Shown here: positions 59,456 through 64,000 of the stretch, in pieces
Position numbering within the stretch: the stretch's first letter is position 1
Layout of the letters: each line of letters opens with the position of its first letter
NCBI RefSeq assembly: GCF_034353875.1
Contig: NZ_CP133784.1
Location: 3,438,501 to 3,502,500, forward strand
Length of the DNA stretch: 64,000 bases
Reading direction: 5' to 3'
Origin: Pseudomonas sp. MH9.2
GTDB lineage: Bacteria; Pseudomonadota; Gammaproteobacteria; Pseudomonadales; Pseudomonadaceae
Position numbers and translations under genes: made by a program
The notes under the pieces: model-generated
What the model saw: the letters and a program-made list of their open reading frames with translations, nothing else
Told to the model about the DNA's origin: nothing
Database searches by the model: none

Positions 59456-59944
59456 ATGACTGACCAACCGACCAACGGCGGTGTAGCAACCGAAGATGAA
59501 GCACCGCAGTTTTCCCTGCAGCGCATCTATGTTCGTGACTTGTCGTTCGAAGCCCCAAAAAGCCCGGCGATTTTTCGCAAGGAATGGACTCCAAGCGTCA
59601 GCCTGGATCTGAACACCCGTCAAAACGCTCTGGAAGGCGACTTCCATGAAGTGGTCCTGACGCTGTCGGTCACCGTTAATAACGGCGACGAAGTAGCCTT
59701 CATCGTTGAAGTGCAGCAGGCCGGGATTTTCCTGATCAAGGGTCTGGACGCAGCCGCCATGAGCCACACGCTCGGCGCGTTCTGCCCGAACATCCTGTTC
59801 CCGTATGCTCGCGAAACGATCGACAGCCTTGTCGTGCGTGGTTCGTTCCCTGCGCTGATGCTGGCGCCGGTCAACTTCGACGCGTTGTATGCGCAAGAGC
59901 TGGCCCGTATGCAAGAGTCGGGTGAAGGCCAGACTGTGCAATAA
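59456..59944 (+). CDS. secB: Protein-export chaperone SecB
   Basis: A 162-residue SecB. Matching blocks are [46 protein letters not shown] and [36 protein letters not shown]. It keeps precursors unfolded and passes them to SecA. The start follows AAGAAGG. A bidirectional terminator separates it from trmL. Confidence 0.97.
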   Translation: MTDQPTNGGVATEDEAPQFSLQRIYVRDLSFEAPKSPAIFRKEWTPSVSLDLNTRQNALEGDFHEVVLTLSVTVNNGDEVAFIVEVQQAGIFLIKGLDAAAMSHTLGAFCPNILFPYARETIDSLVVRGSFPALMLAPVNFDALYAQELARMQESGEGQTVQ

Positions 59945-59961
59945 GCGACACGCTGGGATTG

Positions 59962-59989
59962 AAAAAAGCGCCTCTCGGGGCGCTTTTTT
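59962..59989. terminator. Bidirectional terminator between secB and trmL
   Basis: GCGCC/GGCGC core with A's on the left and T's on the right (59962-59972, 59979-59989); serves both convergent genes. Confidence 0.85.
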
Positions 59990-60000
59990 ATGGCGCGTAC

Positions 60001-60456
60001 TTAGACGAAATCCAGCTGACGCCAGGCTTCATACACTGCTACGGCTACGGTGTTGGACAGGTTCAGGCTGCGGCAGCCTTCACGCATAGGCAGGCGCAGG
60101 CGGTGATCGCTCGGCAGGGCGTCGAGTATGTCCGCTGGCAGGCCACGGCTTTCCGGGCCGAAAAGAAAGGCGTCGCCTTTTTCGAAGGCCGCCTGGTGGA
60201 AAGGCCGTGAGCCTTTTGTGGTAAAAGCAAACAGCCGTGGGTGCCCGAGGCTTTCCAGGCAGCTGGGCAGGTCGGGATGGCGATGCAGAGTGGCGTACTC
60301 GTGATAATCGAGTCCGGCCCGGCGCAGGCGCTTGTCGTCGAGTTCGAAGCCCAACGGCTCGATCAAATGCAGGGTGCAGCCACTATTGGCGCACAGCCTG
60401 ATGATGTTGCCGGTATTCGGCGGAATTTCTGGTTGAAAAAGGATGACGTGAAACAT
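60001..60456 (-). CDS. trmL: tRNA (cytidine/uridine-34-2'-O)-methyltransferase TrmL
   Basis: A 151-residue SPOUT methyltransferase. The N-terminal [15 protein letters not shown], the knot [14 protein letters not shown] and the C-terminal [19 protein letters not shown] are family signatures. It methylates the wobble base of tRNA-Leu. Start ATG 60456 overlaps the start of the divergent gene at 60455. Confidence 0.95.
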   Translation of the reverse strand: MFHVILFQPEIPPNTGNIIRLCANSGCTLHLIEPLGFELDDKRLRRAGLDYHEYATLHRHPDLPSCLESLGHPRLFAFTTKGSRPFHQAAFEKGDAFLFGPESRGLPADILDALPSDHRLRLPMREGCRSLNLSNTVAVAVYEAWRQLDFV

Positions 60457-60895
60457 GCACGGCTCCGAACTGAAAGACGGGCTGCATTCTACTCCTGAAG
60501 AGGACCCGCGACCGAAGCTCTGGCCGCGAGTTCTTGGTTCTATGGCAATTGTCGGGGTCATGGTGGGTCTGATGATTGGCCGTTTGACCGCTCCCGACCC
60601 GCTGGAGCTGCAACAAATCGAGGCGCTGCCCAACGGGCTGGCAGTGTGGTTCAACCACGAGCCGCAAGTGCATGGCGAGGAGATTGAAGGCGCGGTGGCA
60701 TTGCTGTTCAACGTGCACGGGGTGGCGCAGCGCGGAGCGTTCAAGCTAAACGGGAAGGATGTTCGCTGGAGGGTACAACGCAGTGACAAGGGGTTATTGC
60801 TTAACCTGATGGCGGCCCGTCCATTGCACGGCGACTGGCGCGGTGCAAAGGTGGACGGGCGCTGGAGACTGGAGATTAGCCTCCGGGAGGAATAA
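60455..60895 (+). CDS. Hypothetical single-pass membrane protein
   Basis: A 146-residue protein with one membrane helix ([17 protein letters not shown]) near residue 30 and a C-terminal domain probably in the periplasm ([25 protein letters not shown]). No family recognised; I recall a hypothetical gene at the same place in other pseudomonads. The ATG shares two bases with the trmL start on the other strand (CATG at 60454-60457), so each promoter must lie inside the other gene. Confidence 0.7.
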   Translation: MHGSELKDGLHSTPEEDPRPKLWPRVLGSMAIVGVMVGLMIGRLTAPDPLELQQIEALPNGLAVWFNHEPQVHGEEIEGAVALLFNVHGVAQRGAFKLNGKDVRWRVQRSDKGLLLNLMAARPLHGDWRGAKVDGRWRLEISLREE

Positions 60896-61213
60896 AAGAG
60901 GGGAATCCCCGGCCTGCCTGTACCAAGGTCCCCAAAACTGGTGTTACTTAACCTATTGCAGGTGGCGTGCCAGTTTGAGTGGAAATGCTTATTTTCGTTG
61001 CTCAGGCCTTTAAAAGCGGGCTTTTCGCGATTTTCGAATGAAGGTACGAAACGTTTCGGTCGGTTTCTTGATCCGTATTCCTGCACATAATGTGCGCACC
61101 CAGGCACGCCAGGTTCCCAAAGTGATGCATTTCTCGCCCTTCGCGAATGACATCACGCAGTATTCCTGCCTTAAACGGTTTATCCCCTATGGGGTGATGA
61201 TCCCGTGAGCTAG
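60896..61213. other. Region between the membrane-protein gene and tauC
   Basis: No gene is supported; a 77-codon minus-strand frame (61002-61235) overlaps the tauC end and has no start signal. Nothing resembling tauD is left here. Confidence 0.5.
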
Positions 61214-62053
61214 TCAGTGGGTCTGGCCGTGCCATGGCACCAGTTTACGTTGCAGGGCGCGTAGACCCATTTCCATGGCGAAAGCGATCAGCGCGATCAC
61301 CAGAATGCCCAGCACCACGACGTCGGTGACCAAAAACTGCGCCGCCGACTGGACCATAAAGCCCAGGCCACTGGTGGCGGCGATCAGTTCAGCAGCAACC
61401 AGCGTTGACCAGCCCACTCCCAGACCGATGCGCACGCCAGTCAAGATGTCCGGCAGGGCGCTGGGCAGGATCACATGACGAATCAGCTGCCAGCGCGTTG
61501 CACCCAGCGATTGCGCGGCGCGGATTTTTGCCGGGTCTACGGTGCGCACACCGGTAGCGGTGGAGATCGCAATCGGCGCAAAAATCGCAAGGTAGATCAG
61601 CAGCACTTTGGACAGCTCGCCAATGCCGCACCAAATCACGATCAATGGCAGGTACGCCAGCGGTGGAATGGGCCGGTAGAACTCGATAAGCGGATCGAAG
61701 ATGCCCCGGGCGATCCGGTTATGACCGATCGCGATGCCGATTGGAATGGCCGTCAGCACAGCGAAACCCAGACCCAGGCCGATACGTTGCAGGCTGGCGC
61801 CTAGATGCTGCCAGAGCGTGGAATCCATATAGCCCTTGGTTGCCAGCAGCCAGCCTTTTTCCAGCACCGCCGCCGGTGGCGGTAGGAACAGGGGTTCAAT
61901 CCATTCGGCCGCCGTGACTGCCCACCAGATGGCCAGCAGGGTCACCAGAGTCAGAACGCTGATCCATCGGGTGCTCAGGCTGCGGCGCAGGGGTACGAGG
62001 GTGGACGGGCTATTGCTGGCCTTCACGGTGACCGGTAATTCGTAGCTGCTCAT
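61214..62053 (-). CDS. tauC: Taurine ABC transporter permease
   Basis: A 279-residue inner-membrane permease of the TauC/SsuC group. The coupling loop ([22 protein letters not shown]) and about six helices are visible, with the N-terminal [26 protein letters not shown] typical of sulfonate permeases. ATG 62053 overlaps the tauB stop by four bases; an upstream start at 62068 is less likely. The pathway's dioxygenase gene tauD does not follow. Confidence 0.85.
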   Translation of the reverse strand: MSSYELPVTVKASNSPSTLVPLRRSLSTRWISVLTLVTLLAIWWAVTAAEWIEPLFLPPPAAVLEKGWLLATKGYMDSTLWQHLGASLQRIGLGLGFAVLTAIPIGIAIGHNRIARGIFDPLIEFYRPIPPLAYLPLIVIWCGIGELSKVLLIYLAIFAPIAISTATGVRTVDPAKIRAAQSLGATRWQLIRHVILPSALPDILTGVRIGLGVGWSTLVAAELIAATSGLGFMVQSAAQFLVTDVVVLGILVIALIAFAMEMGLRALQRKLVPWHGQTH

Positions 62054-62844
62054 GCGCGCTGCTCCCATGTCGGGATACTGCGTTGAGAAAAGACCCTGGA
62101 CAGGACGTGCTCGCGGGTCTCGATAAATCGCGGGTCGGATTTGAGTGCGCGCGCCGATTCGCCCGCCGCGTAACGCTGACCGAAGTCCAGTTGCAGACGC
62201 TCGACGATCTGCCCCGGATGGGGGGCCAGCAGGATCAAATCGGTGGCGAGAAATACCGCTTCTTCAATGTCATGCGTGATCAGGAACACCGGTTTGGCGG
62301 TGCGTTGCCAGACGTGCAGGAGCAACTCCTGCATCTGCTCGCGGGTAAACGCATCAAGGGCGCCGAAGGGTTCATCCATCAGCAATACTCGCGGGTCGGC
62401 GGCCAAGGCACGGGCCAGGCCGACGCGTTGTTTTTGCCCGCCGGACAGCTGCCAGACACGCCGCTGCTCGAACCCGGCGAGATCCACCAGCGCCAGCATT
62501 TCCCGCGCTTTGGATTCACGTTGGGTGCGTGGTACTCCCGCCAGTTGCAGACCGAAGGCAACGTTGGCCAGAACATCCTGCCAAGGCAGCAGGGCATCGT
62601 CCTGAAACACCACGCCGCGCTCGGCACTTGGGCCTCTGACGGCAACGCCATCAAGGGTAATGCGCCCGGCGCTGGGCTCGACGAAACCAGCGATCAAATT
62701 CAACAGCGAAGTCTTGCCACTGCCGGACGGACCGAGTGCGACCAGCAACTGCTGCGGGCCCAGGCTCAGGGAAATATCCGCCAGTACCGGCTCGACTGCG
62801 CCGGGGTACTGTGCGCTGATGCGCTCCAGCTGTAATAAGGCCAT
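62050..62844 (-). CDS. tauB: Taurine ABC transporter ATP-binding protein
   Basis: A 264-residue ATPase. Walker [10 protein letters not shown], signature LSGGQKQR, Walker [13 protein letters not shown] and switch LITHDIEEA are intact, and the D-loop [17 protein letters not shown] is that of nitrate/sulfonate/taurine importers. It starts 19 bp after tauA. Confidence 0.9.
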   Translation of the reverse strand: MALLQLERISAQYPGAVEPVLADISLSLGPQQLLVALGPSGSGKTSLLNLIAGFVEPSAGRITLDGVAVRGPSAERGVVFQDDALLPWQDVLANVAFGLQLAGVPRTQRESKAREMLALVDLAGFEQRRVWQLSGGQKQRVGLARALAADPRVLLMDEPFGALDAFTREQMQELLLHVWQRTAKPVFLITHDIEEAVFLATDLILLAPHPGQIVERLQLDFGQRYAAGESARALKSDPRFIETREHVLSRVFSQRSIPTWEQRA

Positions 62845-62863
62845 GACAAGAACCCCTGACTGA

Positions 62864-63841
62864 TTATTGAGTGATGAACTTGGCGCTTACGTAGGGGGAA
62901 TAATCGGCCAGTACTGCATCGACCTTGCCTTGCTCCTTGAGGAACGCAGCCGTCTTGGTCACCGCGTCGATGGTCGGTGCGCCCAGCGCGACAACCTGAT
63001 CGGCGGCCAGCGGGTACGCATTGCCTTGCAGCAGCACGGGAATGTCAGCAGGTTTTGCACCTGACAATTTCACCAGCTTGTCGACATTGCCGCTGTTGGC
63101 GAGCCAGGCGGTCGGGTCTTTGCGGTAGTCGGCGTAGGCGTCGAGGGTGACCTTGGCGAATGCGCTGACGATTTCCGGGTGCTTGGCGGCGAAGTCTTTG
63201 CGCACGATCCACGCATCGAACGTCGGGGCGCCGAGCTTGGCCAGGTCGCCAGAAGTGATCAGCACTTTGCCGGTTTCTTTGGCAACACCCAGCGCCGGGT
63301 CCCAAACGTAGGTGGCGTCAATGTCGCCGCGCTTCCAGGCGGCCGCTATCGCAGGTGGAGCAAGGTTGAGGATCTGCACTTTGGACGGGTCGATATTCCA
63401 GTGTTTCAACGCCGCCAGCAGGCTGTAGTGGCCGGTGGAAACGAACGGTACAGCGACTTTTTTGCCGATCAGGTCCTGGGGCGAATTGATGCCCGAACCG
63501 TTGCGCACGACCAGCGCTTCCGAGGCGCCAATCTGGGTAGCGATCAAAAAGGTTTCGATCGGTAATTTACGTGTAGCCGCAGCGGTCAGCGGACTTGAGC
63601 CGAGGTAACCGATCTGTACGTCGCCCGAGGCGATGGCGGTGATGACGTCGGCACCGTTGTCGAATTTGCGCCAGTCGACCTTGGCGTGGGTGGCCTTTTC
63701 ATAAGCCCCGTCGGCCTGCGCAACTTTGGCCGGGTCGACGGTGGTTTGGTACGCGACGGTAAAATCTGCGGCGTGCGCGAGAAGAGTTGTGGTGACCAGG
63801 GATAGGGCCGCCAACACGCGTAAGGGGGTGTGTAGTTTCAT
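62864..63841 (-). CDS. tauA: Taurine-binding periplasmic protein
   Basis: A 325-residue binding protein: signal peptide of 24 residues (ends LLAHA), then [19 protein letters not shown], the [26 protein letters not shown] block and [13 protein letters not shown], typical of TauA. It brings taurine to TauBC when sulfate is scarce; first gene of the operon. The AT-rich 63880-63940 segment upstream is where a CysB-dependent promoter would be expected. Confidence 0.9.
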   Translation of the reverse strand: MKLHTPLRVLAALSLVTTTLLAHAADFTVAYQTTVDPAKVAQADGAYEKATHAKVDWRKFDNGADVITAIASGDVQIGYLGSSPLTAAATRKLPIETFLIATQIGASEALVVRNGSGINSPQDLIGKKVAVPFVSTGHYSLLAALKHWNIDPSKVQILNLAPPAIAAAWKRGDIDATYVWDPALGVAKETGKVLITSGDLAKLGAPTFDAWIVRKDFAAKHPEIVSAFAKVTLDAYADYRKDPTAWLANSGNVDKLVKLSGAKPADIPVLLQGNAYPLAADQVVALGAPTIDAVTKTAAFLKEQGKVDAVLADYSPYVSAKFITQ

Positions 63842-64000
63842 TTGAAAGCTCCAGATCAGGCGGTCGAGGTTCGGCTGAAATAGAGACTAAATGATCTAAG
63901 AAACATTAAGTAAATAACTTATTGGTATTAGCTTATGAGGGGAATTTCTCTGGGAGCGATGGCTGAGTGGCCAATTGTCATCGTCCAGTCATAAAAGTGT
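63842..64000. promoter_or_regulatory. Upstream region of tauA
   Basis: AT-rich segment (63880-63935, with AAGTAAATAACTTATTGG) within 100 bp of the tauA start. Sulfur-starvation promoters controlled by CysB look like this, but no exact site can be named. Confidence 0.35.

Noticed and set aside
61002..61235. 77-codon frame behind tauC as a tauD remnant
   Set aside because: No TauD motif (H-x-D...H) can be read in any frame of this segment.

Overview
The window is a stretch of a GC-rich Pseudomonas chromosome, most like the P. fluorescens/P. putida lineage. This is judged from gene content and from an order I recall in other pseudomonads: amino-acid ABC operon, a small hypothetical gene, tRNA-Phe, yggX, mutY, an AsmA gene, then hisB-hisH-hisA-hisF, ctpA, envC, gpmI, a rhodanese gene, grxC, secB, trmL. 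No database was consulted.

Layout. 1-6.9 kb holds the end of an AraC regulator, an MDR oxidoreductase, two tandem copies of a secreted DUF2790 gene with duplicated promoters, a DUF4177/yidD pair, a DUF2252 gene coupled to a lipoprotein, and an HD-domain hydrolase. At 6.96 kb is tRNA-Thr. At 7.5-10.5 kb is a polar amino-acid ABC importer (minus strand), followed by a GABA-type permease and a Fic gene flanked by two copies of the same 41-bp terminator sequence. A glycine-zipper protein and a small acidic protein lie before the integration site.

15.28-32.58 kb is a 17.3-kb P4-like integrative element inserted in the 3' end of tRNA-Phe. It has a P4-type integrase next to the tRNA, a free-standing integrase N-terminal domain, AlpA, Rha, an Ash-like protein, a TOPRIM primase and a DUF927 helicase (the two halves of a P4 alpha-type replication protein), and a long minus-strand operon joined by many 4-nt overlaps. 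The operon ends in two tandem lambda gpI-like tail-tip assembly proteins, although no other tail gene is present. Three clusters of short TGGnAAC(C) repeats, at 18.2, 20.0-20.15 and 24.3-24.5 kb, resemble the separated ori1/crr origin of phage P4. An ImmA/IrrE-type metallopeptidase overlapping a two-TM membrane protein forms a separate cargo module on the plus strand.

32.7-38.7 kb returns to chromosomal genes (yggX, mutY, AsmA, PanM-type GNAT, an OFA-type MFS transporter). 38.8-49.2 kb is an orphan type VI secretion vgrG island on the minus strand: vgrG, DUF4123 chaperone, a BTH_I2691/VasX-like effector, and three near-identical DUF6708 membrane proteins that are probably immunity genes. Between the immunity copies lie a 144-aa orphan effector C-terminus and two 16-codon remnants of the effector end, a record of repeated duplication and deletion of effector-immunity units.

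49.4-60.9 kb is core metabolism and envelope: hisBHAF with a DUF2164 gene, a periplasmic binding protein, a YibQ-type deacetylase, ctpA, envC and gpmI, then rhodanese, grxC, secB, trmL. The window ends with tauABC (taurine uptake) on the minus strand; no tauD follows tauC. The candidates for something new are the satellite-like element (paired gpI-like proteins, three-part repeat origin, ImmA-membrane module) and the eroding T6SS effector-immunity array.
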